Shown here one piece after another: positions 44,234-52,770 of a stretch of DNA of 64,000 nucleotides. Where the stretch lies: positions 310,001 to 374,000 of the forward strand of contig MKTB01000003.1 of the NCBI GenBank assembly GCA_001897525.1. The letters are read 5' to 3'. The position numbers and the translations under genes are program-made. The stretch is from Bacteroidetes bacterium 43-16 (GTDB lineage Bacteria > Bacteroidota > Bacteroidia > Chitinophagales > Chitinophagaceae). The notes below the pieces were generated by a model. The model did no database searches. It was not told where the DNA came from and worked only from the letters and a program-made list of their open reading frames with translations. Each line of letters starts with the position of its first letter. Positions within the stretch are counted from its first letter, which is position 1.

Positions 44234-44575
44234 TTATTGCCTGTTGTAATCATCATCAAGCCTGATGATATCATCCTCACCGAAATAACTGCCATATTGG
44301 ATCTCTATAATCGTCAAAGGCAAGGTCCCCTTGTTTTCTAAACGATGTTTGGCACCTTGTGGCACCCGGAACACTTCAGACGGACCTAAGGTAGTAATTG
44401 CTCCATCCAGTGTTACCGTCGCTACCCCATCTATTACCGTCCAGATCTCAGACCGGTGGTTATGGTACTGATAACTCAAGCGTGCACCTGGCTTTACTAC
44501 AATTCTCTTTACTTTATGGGTAGGGGCATCTTCTAAAACGTAAAAATCACCCCAGGGTCTAGTCTCCATTTCCAT
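44234..44575 (-). CDS. Cupin, mannose-6-phosphate isomerase type II C-terminal-like
   Basis: This 113-residue single-domain cupin opens METRPWGDFYVLEDAPTHKVKRIVVKPGARLSYQYHNHRSEIWTVIDG. The double His and Glu in the YHNHRSE segment are probable metal ligands, with a later His in VPQGAKHRLEN. It matches the free C-terminal domain of mannose-6-phosphate isomerase/GDP-mannose pyrophosphorylase; without the pyrophosphorylase domain its activity is uncertain. It is 77 bases downstream of the DUF420 gene and may be the last gene of that transcript. Two Met codons start the frame. Confidence 0.85.
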   Translation of the reverse strand: MEMETRPWGDFYVLEDAPTHKVKRIVVKPGARLSYQYHNHRSEIWTVIDGVATVTLDGAITTLGPSEVFRVPQGAKHRLENKGTLPLTIIEIQYGSYFGEDDIIRLDDDYNRQ

Positions 44576-44652
44576 GATAATGTATAAATTTACTTTAATC
44601 GCTAATGTCTTACAGCAATATCGAAAATATTCGGCTTATTGACAAATTTTTC

Positions 44653-45198
44653 TTAGCTGTAATAAGGCGAGATCATCAGGTAAACCACCACTCCCGTTAT
44701 AGATACATAAAACCAGAGCGGCCAGGTGTACTTAGCCAGTTTCCGGTGACGCTCGTTCTCTCCTATTAAACCCCGATAGGCTGTAAATAGTATAAACGGA
44801 AGAATAACCGCAGCAAGTACAATATGCGTGATTAAAATAAAATAGTACACATAACGGATCAGCCCTTCACCCCCGTATTTAGTATCTCCTGCCCACAAGT
44901 GATGGGATATGTAAGAAACCAGGAATAGAACAGAACAAATAATGGCCGTTAAAATCAGGTTCTTGTGCAACTTAATATTCCTGTTCTTAATTGCCAGCAA
45001 TGCAGCCACCAATAATATAGATACGATACTGTTGATAATAGCATTGGCCGTAGCAAAATTATGTACATCAAATTCAAAAGGATAAGGCACTTTAAGCACT
45101 TTACTATCCAATAGTACAACGGCACCGAAAATCACCACAGAAACCAGGTAAATTAAGATCTTGGCCTTTTTGTCATTTTTCTTGATTACTCCTTGCAT
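44653..45198 (-). CDS. DUF420 membrane protein
   Basis: This 181-residue protein has five predicted membrane helices, with conserved histidines in the segments NFATANAIIN (second helix), SYISHHLWAG and ILITHIVLAAVILPF. DUF420 proteins occur in cytochrome oxidase clusters next to SCO and cox3 genes and are thought to help oxidase assembly or heme/copper handling. The family placement is firm and the role is inferred from neighbours. It follows SCO by 12 bases. Confidence 0.85.
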   Translation of the reverse strand: MQGVIKKNDKKAKILIYLVSVVIFGAVVLLDSKVLKVPYPFEFDVHNFATANAIINSIVSILLVAALLAIKNRNIKLHKNLILTAIICSVLFLVSYISHHLWAGDTKYGGEGLIRYVYYFILITHIVLAAVILPFILFTAYRGLIGENERHRKLAKYTWPLWFYVSITGVVVYLMISPYYS

Positions 45199-45210
45199 TT
45201 TCTTTACTTA

Positions 45211-45900
45211 TTATTTCTTTTTACGTTTTTCCAGCTTTAACAGGATAATGTCATCGCCCACCTTTGAGATGCTGTTTACATCAAGCCCGTCATAATAACC
45301 CCTGATATTCCGGAAAGAATCCACCAATACCACTTGCTGGGAATGGATGAAATCATCCGGCGTTTCGGCCTCCAGCTTTAAGCCCAGTTCATTCTTGGCA
45401 TAGTTATAGATGCTATCCTTATTCCCGGTCAGAAACCACCAGCGGTCATGCTGGGTAGTGTAGCGGTCTGCATAGGCCCTTAATGCCGGCACTGAGTCCA
45501 TAGGGTCTACCGAGATACTGACAAACTGTACAATGTCTGTATTCTTCTTGTCAAAAGACTTTAATACCACCTCAATGTGATTGGTCAGCTGCGGACATAC
45601 ACTCGGGCAGCGGGTAAAGAAGAAATTAATCAACAATATTTTCCCTTTCAGGTCTTTATTCAGATCCACTTCCTGTCCCAGCTGATTGACCAGTTTAATA
45701 CCATTCAATTTATGATAAGTCGTATCATATTGCATTTTCCCCTTTACCTCCTGGCTATCTACAGCTACCGGGCGAAAGTGTTTCGGTATTTTGATCGCAT
45801 TACTTACCGATTCGTTGTAATACAGAAAAAAAGAAAGCGGAAGCAAAATAGCCACCGCAATTCCTATTAAAAAACCTTTTGATTTTCTTTTTGAAAGCAT
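45211..45900 (-). CDS. SCO1/SenC family copper chaperone
   Basis: This 229-residue membrane-anchored thioredoxin-fold protein delivers copper to the CuA site of cytochrome oxidase. It has an N-terminal helix (about residues 10-27), the metal/redox motif CPSVC in FFFTRCPSVCPQLTNHI, and the distal His in DDFIHSQQVVLVD. These give the usual Cys-x3-Cys plus His ligand set. It lies 14 bases after the subunit IV gene and 12 before DUF420. Confidence 0.92.
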   Translation of the reverse strand: MLSKRKSKGFLIGIAVAILLPLSFFLYYNESVSNAIKIPKHFRPVAVDSQEVKGKMQYDTTYHKLNGIKLVNQLGQEVDLNKDLKGKILLINFFFTRCPSVCPQLTNHIEVVLKSFDKKNTDIVQFVSISVDPMDSVPALRAYADRYTTQHDRWWFLTGNKDSIYNYAKNELGLKLEAETPDDFIHSQQVVLVDSFRNIRGYYDGLDVNSISKVGDDIILLKLEKRKKK

Positions 45901-45914
45901 GTTTAACGTTTACA

Positions 45915-46385
45915 TTATGGCTTATGATTACCCAAAACTGACTCTACGATATGTCCGAAGGTCTCAGTGATTCTCAGGTGATAAACAGACTCTACCAATA
46001 ATACGGTAGCCAGCCATAAGATCAACACCAGGGGAGTTAGGATAAACTTAGCAAACATTTTTGTTTCATCACCCAGGTGCATAAATACTTTTACAATGTA
46101 AAATGCTTTAAGCATGGTCAGAACGATGAAGTAAGCAATAATACCTAAATGGATAGCCATTTTGGAAATATCAGGATTGCTTTTAAACAGCATTAAACCA
46201 ACTGCTACTTCAAAAATCGTGATGATAGTAAGCAGTAATGTGATTTTCCAGATCTTCTTAACTTTCGCTTTGCTCTCTGCTGAATTGATATCTTCATGAT
46301 GAGCTAAAACGCCGGAATACAATTTGGACTGATCCCCTTCGTAAAGGTGAATTAAATCGTTTTCGTTATGATGATGATGAGACAT
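45915..46385 (-). CDS. Cytochrome c oxidase subunit IV-like protein
   Basis: This 156-residue inner-membrane protein has three predicted helices at about 50-70, 82-102 and 115-140, consistent with the small subunit IV family of bacterial heme-copper oxidases. Its N-terminal 45 residues are His-rich and polar (MSHHHHNENDLIHLYEGDQ). Its place between the subunit III-type genes and SCO supports the call. The His-rich tail may be a metal store; that is a guess. Confidence 0.8.
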   Translation of the reverse strand: MSHHHHNENDLIHLYEGDQSKLYSGVLAHHEDINSAESKAKVKKIWKITLLLTIITIFEVAVGLMLFKSNPDISKMAIHLGIIAYFIVLTMLKAFYIVKVFMHLGDETKMFAKFILTPLVLILWLATVLLVESVYHLRITETFGHIVESVLGNHKP

Positions 46386-46436
46386 ATTTCTAATGAGTTC
46401 TTAATTTAACAATCAATTTACCGTAGATACTTTCTA

Positions 46437-47192
46437 TTACAACAAATAGAAGAAAGTGAATACAAATACCCAAACCAGATCCACAAAGTGCCAGTAAAGA
46501 CCTACTTTCTCTACCATTTCATAGTGACCTCTGTGCTCATAAGTATTGTTTACTACATTCAACAGGATAATAATATTTAATACAACACCGGAAGTTACGT
46601 GTAAACCGTGGAAACCGGTAATGGTAAAGAAGTAGTTGAAGAAGTCATGTGTAGCACTTAATGCCATTTCCGGGTTGTTGGCCAGCGTTTCTGAAACCAA
46701 AGGCTTATGTGTATTGAAATAATGCCCGAATTCAGAAACAGGAGTAGCTTCAAGGCTCGGGTGTGAACCCCACCAGGCACCTACATGATATAAGTGGGTC
46801 CATTCCCAGGCCTGACAAGCCAGGAAGATCACACCACCGATGATGGTCCAGAGCATCCATTTGATCACTCCTTGACGATTATTACAGTGACCTGCATGTA
46901 CTGCTAATACCATGGTAACCGATGATACGATCAGGACAAAGGTCATAAAACTTACAAATACCAGAGGCGCATCCCAACTAGAGAAGAATGGTACAGAGTG
47001 AAATACGTGGTTCGGATCAGGCCATATGTCGTGTAAGAAACGGCTTGAACCCATAGATGCCAACAGACCACTAAAGGTTAAAGCATCCGTTAAAAGGAAA
47101 AACCACATCATCATTTTTCCGTAACTCACCTTAAAAGGTGACTGGCCGCCATTCCAGACTGAGGCCTTAGCTTGTGCACCGGATTGTGTCAT
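46437..47192 (-). CDS. Cytochrome c oxidase subunit III
   Basis: This 251-residue protein has about six membrane helices and matches subunit III of a heme-copper oxidase; blocks include SYGKMMMWFFLLTDALTFSGLL, AWEWTHLYH, NYFFTITGFHGLHVTSG and YWHFVDLVWVFVFTFFYLL. Subunit III stabilises the catalytic subunit and takes part in proton uptake. It is the larger of two adjacent subunit III-type genes; this one has the full family length. Confidence 0.92.
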   Translation of the reverse strand: MTQSGAQAKASVWNGGQSPFKVSYGKMMMWFFLLTDALTFSGLLASMGSSRFLHDIWPDPNHVFHSVPFFSSWDAPLVFVSFMTFVLIVSSVTMVLAVHAGHCNNRQGVIKWMLWTIIGGVIFLACQAWEWTHLYHVGAWWGSHPSLEATPVSEFGHYFNTHKPLVSETLANNPEMALSATHDFFNYFFTITGFHGLHVTSGVVLNIIILLNVVNNTYEHRGHYEMVEKVGLYWHFVDLVWVFVFTFFYLL

Positions 47193-47331
47193 AATTTTGT
47201 AAAAACAGTTTAATTATGTGTATAATTACCCAAGATTATTATAAATTGAGTGCAATTTAGCAAAGGAATTCCAATTAACTAATATTTTTGTTAAAATATT
47301 TTTTATTGTAATCTGCTGAAACCCTTTTCCC

Positions 47332-47931
47332 TTAACGATTCATCATCAAAAAGATGAAGAGATAAATCCACAGAATATCGATAAAATGCCAATAGGTTCC
47401 TAAAATCTCCAGGCCTATCGCTTTGCGTTTTTCTTTTGCCAGTACCGCATTCCTGATCAATACAATAATCAAGGCTACCACACCGCCTAAAATATGTAAG
47501 AGGTGGGCTCCTGCGATCACAAAAAAGAAGGAGTTGCTCACATTCCCGTTGATCCGGATATTCTGTGCATACAATTCTTTAAAGCCCATAAACTGGAGGA
47601 CCATAAAGGTAATGCCCAATGCCAGGGTAATCAGCATCATAGCATTATAATTGCTGTATTGCGCTTTCTTAAACGCTTTTAAACCAAGCAGGTAAGTTAA
47701 GCTGCTCAACAATATAGCTACTGTAGAATAATAAAAAATAGCAGGCATTTCAAATGATTCCCACATCCCCTGCCCCTGTCTTACCAGGTAGGCCGAAGTA
47801 AAGCCGGCAAAGGTGAGCGTGATACTGCCGATCGCAAACCACATGGCAAACTTCTGAGGGTTAACCTTGCGGGTCGGCATCTGTTTCGGGCTATCGTTTT
47901 GCAGCACCTCTGTTGAATTGATTGTATCCAT
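47332..47931 (-). CDS. Second cytochrome c oxidase subunit III-type protein
   Basis: This 199-residue membrane protein has five helices, the family blocks KFAMWFAIGSITLTFAGFTSAYLV and FVIAGAHLLHILGGVVALI, and ends with GTYWHFIDILWIYLFIFLMMNR. It is shorter than its neighbour. Pairs of subunit III genes are common in Bacteroidetes cox clusters, where the shorter one may act as a subunit III-like accessory of the same oxidase. It lies 20 bases after ctaB and is in the same operon. Confidence 0.88.
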   Translation of the reverse strand: MDTINSTEVLQNDSPKQMPTRKVNPQKFAMWFAIGSITLTFAGFTSAYLVRQGQGMWESFEMPAIFYYSTVAILLSSLTYLLGLKAFKKAQYSNYNAMMLITLALGITFMVLQFMGFKELYAQNIRINGNVSNSFFFVIAGAHLLHILGGVVALIIVLIRNAVLAKEKRKAIGLEILGTYWHFIDILWIYLFIFLMMNR

Positions 47932-47951
47932 TATTCAGGAAATTATCGAGA

Positions 47952-48866
47952 TTAAATTTTATCGCAAAGAAGTGCCAGTAATGACAAAGGCAAATAGAAA
48001 AAGGAAGAATACATCAACCCTTTTGCACTGGAATTATCACTCCGGGTATAGAACAATACAGAGGCTGTAAAATAGGCTGCACCTAAAGCAATCACTACAT
48101 ACAAAGACATGGTCCCCGTAAGGTTGATAGCATAAGGCAACATACTTACCGGTAGCAAAGTAAGACAATAATACATACTCTGCAGGCCCGCCTGCTTGGA
48201 TTTAAGCCCACCCGTTGTAGGGAGCATCCTGATCCCTGCCTTCACATAATCATCATAGCCCAGCCATGCGATGGCCCAGAAGTGAGGAAATTGCCAGAAA
48301 AACTGGATGAAGAATAAAGACCAGCCTCCGATATCAGACCAGGCAAATAAGCTGTTGGTAGCGGCCACCCAACCGATTAAGGGAGGTAAGGCACCCGGAA
48401 TAGCCCCTATAAACGTAGCTATAGGATGAATTTTTTTCATAGGCGTATACGCAAAGCCATACAGCAATAGCGATAGTAAACCCAGCATACCGGCAAAAAA
48501 GTTGAAGAAAAAGCTGATCCCTACAACACCAAGCGTTCCTGTAACAAAAACAATCGCCCAGGCCTCCGAAACACCGATACGGCCTCCGGGAAGCGGGCGG
48601 TTCTGCGTACGACGCATGAACTTGTCACTTTCTCGTTCTATGATCTGGTTGATGATATTGGCGCTGATCGTGATCAGGCTGCCACCAATGGCCAAGATCA
48701 GTGCATCCTTAATATTAAAAGTAACATTGGGCGCAAAGTAATACCCAATGAGGCTGGAATAAACCACCATAAAACTAAGGTTCGCCTTCGCTAATGTGAA
48801 GTAATCCTTAAGCTTTGATGGCCTTATCTGTTCGTTGTTTTCTGAAACTTGCACTACACTATTCAT
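47952..48866 (-). CDS. ctaB: Protoheme IX farnesyltransferase
   Basis: This 304-residue inner-membrane enzyme farnesylates protoheme to heme O for cytochrome oxidase. It has about nine helices, with the aspartate-rich and basic loops NIINQIIERESDKFMRRTQNRPLPGGRI and the YTPMKKIHPIATFIGAIPGALPPLIGW loop typical of the UbiA family. The longer frame adds 18 residues; the ATG at 48866 (MNSVVQVSENNEQ) is the likely start. It leads the minus-strand oxidase accessory run here. Subunits I and II of the oxidase are not in the window. Confidence 0.92.
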   Translation of the reverse strand: MNSVVQVSENNEQIRPSKLKDYFTLAKANLSFMVVYSSLIGYYFAPNVTFNIKDALILAIGGSLITISANIINQIIERESDKFMRRTQNRPLPGGRIGVSEAWAIVFVTGTLGVVGISFFFNFFAGMLGLLSLLLYGFAYTPMKKIHPIATFIGAIPGALPPLIGWVAATNSLFAWSDIGGWSLFFIQFFWQFPHFWAIAWLGYDDYVKAGIRMLPTTGGLKSKQAGLQSMYYCLTLLPVSMLPYAINLTGTMSLYVVIALGAAYFTASVLFYTRSDNSSAKGLMYSSFFYLPLSLLALLCDKI

Positions 48867-48893
48867 TTTCTTTAAGCCCTCAAAAAATTTTAG

Positions 48894-48901
48894 CAAAATT
48901 A
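48894..48901 (-). promoter_or_regulatory. -7 element of the ctaB operon
   Basis: The minus strand reads TAATTTTG, matching TAnnTTTG, with a TTTG 16 bases upstream. The leader is about 27 bases before the ctaB start at 48866. Confidence 0.6.
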
Positions 48902-48952
48902 AGGGATTAAAGCTAAACAAAGTCGATTTGATGGAATTAAAAAGACCGCTGC

Positions 48953-49279
48953 TTATACGGAAAAGCTTTCCCCGCAGGCACAGGTCCTGGAGGCATTGGG
49001 ATTTACAAAATGGAATCCTTTACCGTCCAGTCCATCCGAATAGTCGAGGGTGGTATCACAAAGATAGAGGAAGCTCTTGATATCCGTCACCAGGGTAATG
49101 CCCTTATCTACAAACACCTGGTCTCCCTGCTGCGACTGGTTGTCAAAATCCAGTTTATAGGAAAGCCCGGAACATCCCCCTCCTACTACACTCACGCGCA
49201 CAAAAAAATTCTTTTCCAGGCTTTCTTCCTTCTGGATCTGTAATACGCGCTCTACGGCTTTATCTGTAATGTATATCAT
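48953..49279 (-). CDS. A-type iron-sulfur carrier protein
   Basis: This 108-residue protein of the IscA/SufA/ErpA family carries Fe-S clusters to target proteins. The three conserved cysteines are in GGGCSGLSYKLDF and the C-terminal CACGESFSV. It opens MIYITDKAVERVLQIQKEE. It is 18 bases after the cysteine desulfurase gene, a sulphur donor and acceptor pair, and about 86 bases before ctaB. Which subfamily it belongs to cannot be settled from sequence alone. Confidence 0.92.
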   Translation of the reverse strand: MIYITDKAVERVLQIQKEESLEKNFFVRVSVVGGGCSGLSYKLDFDNQSQQGDQVFVDKGITLVTDIKSFLYLCDTTLDYSDGLDGKGFHFVNPNASRTCACGESFSV

Positions 49280-49297
49280 GTTCTTTAAAATATTTTA

Positions 49298-50437
49298 TTA
49301 TTGCAGTGCCGCTACGGCCTGCTTAAATCTGTTAATAATCACCGGGATCTCTGCAGCAGTTAATAGCCTGCCCAGGCTTATCCTTACCGAACCTTCGATC
49401 ACCTTCGGGTCTAAGTGCATCGCCTGCAACACATGTGATGCTTTTTGCTGCGCTGAGGTACAGGCAGACCCTACAGAGAATGCAAACTCATCATTGAGTA
49501 CACTCACCAGCCGTTCTGCTTTTATCCCCCCGAAAGCGATATTGATCACATTGGGCAGCCTTTTTGCGGCCGCTCCATTAATAAGCGTACCGGGTAAAGT
49601 TAATAAACCGGCTTCTATTTCATCCCTCCATTCATCAATCTGCATTAATTCATTTTGGCACTCTTCTGTTTTGCAGCGCATAGCCGCTTTTCCCAGGCCT
49701 ACAATACCGGGAACATTTAATGTTCCACTCCTGAAGCCGTTCTGGTGTCCTCCTCCGTCTGTTTGTGCCACCAGTTGCACCCGTGGTGACCTCCTGTTGA
49801 TGTATAAAGCACCTACCCCTTTGGGTCCGTAAAATTTATGGGCGCTTAAAGCCAGCAAGTCAATATAGTCGCTCTGAACATCTACAGGTATTTTACCCAC
49901 CGCCTGTGTTGCATCACAAAAGAAATATATTTTGCGCGCTCTTGCTATCTTCCCTATTTCTACCACCGGGTGTACCACACCGGTTTCATTATTAGCATAC
50001 ATTAGTGCGATCAGGATCGTTTGTTCCGTAATCGCTGCAGACATTGCTTCTAAAGACACCTGCCCTTGCTCATCAACGTCCAGGTAAGTCACTGTCGCCC
50101 CCTGCTGTTCCAGGTGCGCACAGGTATCCAATACCGCTTTATGCTCTGTACTACAGGTAATGATATGGTTGCCATAGGGCTTCAGCCTTTCATAAACACC
50201 TTTGATGGCCAGGTTACAACTTTCTGTAGCGCCGCTGGTATAAACGATCTCGGCAGGCGCACAATTGATCAGTTGTGCCAAATGCTCCGTTGCCTGCTTC
50301 ACGGCCTCATCGGCCTGCCATCCTTTGGCATGGGTACGACTTGCCGGGTTACCGAATTTCTCTGAGAAGTAAGGTAACATAGCTTCCAATACTTCGGGAG
50401 CACAGGGAGTCGTAGCATTATAGTCCAAGTATATCAA
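49298..50437 (-). CDS. Cysteine desulfurase
   Basis: This 379-residue PLP enzyme takes sulphur from cysteine for Fe-S clusters or other uses. It opens MIYLDYNATTPCAPEV, has YTSGATESCNLAIKG, the PLP-lysine in SAHKFYGPKGVGALY, and the nucleophile Cys in SVGSACTSAQQKASHVL. The start codon is TTG at 50437, the only codon that gives the family N-terminus. It is a NifS/IscS-type enzyme, divergent from the epimerase gene and transcribed into the A-type carrier gene. Confidence 0.93.
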   Translation of the reverse strand: MIYLDYNATTPCAPEVLEAMLPYFSEKFGNPASRTHAKGWQADEAVKQATEHLAQLINCAPAEIVYTSGATESCNLAIKGVYERLKPYGNHIITCSTEHKAVLDTCAHLEQQGATVTYLDVDEQGQVSLEAMSAAITEQTILIALMYANNETGVVHPVVEIGKIARARKIYFFCDATQAVGKIPVDVQSDYIDLLALSAHKFYGPKGVGALYINRRSPRVQLVAQTDGGGHQNGFRSGTLNVPGIVGLGKAAMRCKTEECQNELMQIDEWRDEIEAGLLTLPGTLINGAAAKRLPNVINIAFGGIKAERLVSVLNDEFAFSVGSACTSAQQKASHVLQAMHLDPKVIEGSVRISLGRLLTAAEIPVIINRFKQAVAALQ

Positions 50438-50485
50438 GCCTTTAAAAGATTTAGCACATACACTACAAAAGTACAGCCTTTGTCT

Positions 50486-50493
50486 TAGTTTTG
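50486..50493 (+). promoter_or_regulatory. -7 element of the epimerase gene
   Basis: TAGTTTTG matches TAnnTTTG and lies 61 bases before the ATG at 50555. The divergent desulfurase gene starts 49 bases to the left, so both must share this short stretch. Confidence 0.5.
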
Positions 50494-50554
50494 TGCGATC
50501 GCCTTAATAGGCTTTGTTGATTTGAAAATTTGAAATATTTATCATTAAAATATC

Positions 50555-50959
50555 ATGTTTAAAAATTTAGAACATATTGGTATCGCCGTCAAAGATCTTG
50601 AGGCTTCTAAAAGCTTATTCGAAAAACTATTACAGGTTAAAAGCTACAAAACCGAAAATGTTGAAAGCGAAAACGTAAGTACTGCATTTTTCCAATCGGG
50701 AGAAACTAAGGTAGAGTTGGTAGCCTCCCTGTCTGAAGATAGTGCGATTGCCAAATATATAGCAAAAAAAGGAGAGGGCATCCATCACCTGGCCTTTGCT
50801 GTGGCCGATATCAGGGCCGAAATGAGCCGTTTAAAAGAAGAAGGCTTTACATTACTCCAGGAAGAGCCCAAAAAGGGTGCAGATAATAAATTAGTCTGCT
50901 TCCTTCACCCCAAAGAAACCAACTCTGTATTGATTGAATTATGCCAGGAAATCGGCTAA
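50555..50959 (+). CDS. mce: Methylmalonyl-CoA epimerase
   Basis: This 134-residue glyoxalase-fold enzyme interconverts (2R)- and (2S)-methylmalonyl-CoA. It opens MFKNLEHIGIAVKDLEASKSLFEKLL, has GETKVELVASL, GIHHLAFAVADIRAEM and C-terminal NSVLIELCQ. The ligand residues (His7, a His in HHLAF, and Glu in VLIEL) are in place. It belongs to propionate or branched-chain carbon metabolism; the mutase genes are not adjacent. It has its own promoter. Confidence 0.92.
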   Translation: MFKNLEHIGIAVKDLEASKSLFEKLLQVKSYKTENVESENVSTAFFQSGETKVELVASLSEDSAIAKYIAKKGEGIHHLAFAVADIRAEMSRLKEEGFTLLQEEPKKGADNKLVCFLHPKETNSVLIELCQEIG

Positions 50960-51047
50960 TTAGTTAAGGATATGCTAATTATTTCATTTTTAGCAACAAA
51001 AATCCTCATATTAACATTATTACTTCTACACAACATATTCATTTCAC

Positions 51048-51055
51048 TATTTTTG
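51048..51055 (+). promoter_or_regulatory. -7 element upstream of the HU gene
   Basis: TATTTTTG matches TAnnTTTG and lies 88 bases before the HU start, implying a longish leader of ~80 bases. The leader contains the near-dyad GTACATTG...CATTGTAC. Confidence 0.5.
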
Positions 51056-51143
51056 CCCTCAAAGTAAATGATTAGGAAATGGATAGGGTACATTGTTTTG
51101 ACATTGTACAGAATAAATCTAAGACTAATATCAATTCATATTT

Positions 51144-51455
51144 ATGAGAAAAGCAGACATGGTCGCTAAAATAGCCGACAAAACAGGGATTCCTAAAGTG
51201 GATGTCCTGGTTACACTTGAAACTTTCTTTAAAGAAGTCAAGAATTCCCTTGAAGAAGGAGAAGCCGTTTTTATTCGTGGTTTTGGTAGCTTTATAGTTA
51301 AAAAGAGGGCCGCCAAAATAGGTAGAAACATCAAAAAAAATGTAGCGGTCGAGATTCCGGAGCATTTGATTCCGGCCTTCAAACCGGCTAAAGAATTTGT
51401 ACATAACATAAAAGAGAACGGCAAAGCTGCAACCAGCGAAGATGGTTCTATTTAA
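51144..51455 (+). CDS. HU family DNA-binding protein
   Basis: This 103-residue histone-like protein opens MRKADMVAKIADKTGIPKVDVLVTLETFFKEVKNSLEEG and has the DNA-gripping arm GFGSFIVKKRAAKIGRNIKKN and PAFKPAKEFV. It binds and bends DNA and compacts the nucleoid. A short tail (HNIKENGKAATSEDGSI) extends beyond the core family length of about 90. It has its own promoter and a strong terminator before recA. Confidence 0.93.
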   Translation: MRKADMVAKIADKTGIPKVDVLVTLETFFKEVKNSLEEGEAVFIRGFGSFIVKKRAAKIGRNIKKNVAVEIPEHLIPAFKPAKEFVHNIKENGKAATSEDGSI

Positions 51456-51474
51456 TTAAGGTTCTACAAATAAC

Positions 51475-51514
51475 TATTATGGCGCTATTAATCCCTTTTA
51501 ATAGCGCCATAATA
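51475..51514 (+). terminator. Intrinsic terminator of the HU gene
   Basis: A 16-bp perfect stem (TATTATGGCGCTATTA, 51475-51490, with 51499-51514) encloses an eight-base loop and is followed by a TTTTT-rich stretch. Confidence 0.88.
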
Positions 51515-51575
51515 TTTTTATTTACTACATATGTTTTTGTGAACAAATAATCAAACAAGAAAATATTTGATGTAT

Positions 51576-51583
51576 TATCTTTG
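51576..51583 (+). promoter_or_regulatory. -7 element of recA
   Basis: TATCTTTG matches TAnnTTTG and lies 20 bases before the recA ATG, giving a short leader of about 15 bases. I see no LexA-type operator. Confidence 0.6.
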
Positions 51584-51603
51584 TTGTACAAAATAGTTTA
51601 AAA

Positions 51604-52593
51604 ATGTCAGATGAAAAGTTGAAAGCGCTCAAAATGACGCTTGATAAAATCGATAAAGACTTTGGAAAGGGTTCCGTAATGAAGCTGGGAGAAAAGGCGA
51701 ATACAGAAATGGAAGTGATCCCTACCGGTTCATTAGGATTAGATATAGCATTAGGCGTTGGCGGCTTTCCTAAAGGCCGTATCATTGAAATATACGGACC
51801 AGAATCTTCAGGAAAGACGACGGTTGCGATCCATACTATTGCAGAAGCGCAAAAGAAAGGTGGTATCTGTGCCATTATAGATGCAGAGCATGCTTTTGAC
51901 TCCAGCTATGCACGTAAACTGGGTGTAAACGTAGACGAATTATTAATTTCTCAACCCGACTACGGAGAGCAGGCCCTGGAGATCGCAGAGCGCCTGATCC
52001 TGTCCGGTGCCCTGGATGTCATCGTGATTGACTCTGTGGCAGCATTGGTGCCTAAAGGTGAACTGGACGGAGAGATGGGTGAAAGTAAAATGGGCTTACA
52101 GGCCAGGCTGATGAGCCAGGCTATGCGTAAATTGACTGCAGCTATTTCCCGTACGCAATGTACCTGTATCTTCATCAACCAGCTTCGTGAAAAGATCGGT
52201 GTTATGTTTGGTAATCCCGAGACGACCACAGGTGGTAATGCCTTAAAATTCTACGCTTCTGTACGTTTGGATATCCGTAAATCTACTGCCATCAAAGATG
52301 GTGATACCGTAATGGGTAACCGTGCAAAGGTAAAAGTGGTAAAAAATAAAGTAGCTCCTCCGTTCAGAATTGCAGAATTCGACATCATGTATGGTGAGGG
52401 TATCAGCAAAATCGGGGAATTGATTGACCTGGGGGTAGAGCTGAGCATTCTTACCAAAAGTGGCTCCTGGTTCAGCTACGGAGAGAATAAGATCGGTCAA
52501 GGAAGGGATGCGGTAAAAACATTCCTGCAGGACAATCCTGAGTTTGCCGAAGAAATTGAAGCCAAGATCCGCGAAGCTTTGAAAAGCAATTAG
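51604..52593 (+). CDS. recA: Recombinase RecA
   Basis: This 329-residue protein is the DNA strand-exchange recombinase. It has Walker A GPESSGKT (about residues 61-68), [10 protein letters not shown], the Walker [16 protein letters not shown], the L2 loop block [25 protein letters not shown] and a normal C-terminal domain ending [14 protein letters not shown]. It lacks the long acidic C-tail of the E. coli protein. It has its own promoter and terminator. Confidence 0.97.
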   Translation: MSDEKLKALKMTLDKIDKDFGKGSVMKLGEKANTEMEVIPTGSLGLDIALGVGGFPKGRIIEIYGPESSGKTTVAIHTIAEAQKKGGICAIIDAEHAFDSSYARKLGVNVDELLISQPDYGEQALEIAERLILSGALDVIVIDSVAALVPKGELDGEMGESKMGLQARLMSQAMRKLTAAISRTQCTCIFINQLREKIGVMFGNPETTTGGNALKFYASVRLDIRKSTAIKDGDTVMGNRAKVKVVKNKVAPPFRIAEFDIMYGEGISKIGELIDLGVELSILTKSGSWFSYGENKIGQGRDAVKTFLQDNPEFAEEIEAKIREALKSN

Positions 52594-52643
52594 CAGATCT
52601 TTAAATAGCCATTTATTTACTTTTGGGTTAGTAAGTAAAATGG

Positions 52644-52673
52644 AAAGCCCCTTAGCACATGTTAAGGGGCTTT
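52644..52673 (+). terminator. Intrinsic terminator of recA
   Basis: An 11-bp perfect stem (AAAGCCCCTTA, 52644-52654, with 52663-52673, eight-base loop) is followed by a short T run; it lies about 50 bases past the recA stop. Confidence 0.85.
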
Positions 52674-52710
52674 TATATTCCCGTCACTTTGGGAGTGCAG
52701 CATAGGCAAA

Positions 52711-52740
52711 AAAAGAGAGTAGCTATAGCTACTCTCTTTT
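52711..52740 (-). terminator. Terminator of the gld operon
   Basis: A 12-bp stem, AAAAGAGAGTAG with its complement (52711-52722 and 52729-52740, loop CTATAG), is followed by T residues on the minus strand. It is 30 bases past the gldN stop. Confidence 0.85.
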
Positions 52741-52770
52741 CAGAAATAATATGTTTAAATTGAGTACATC

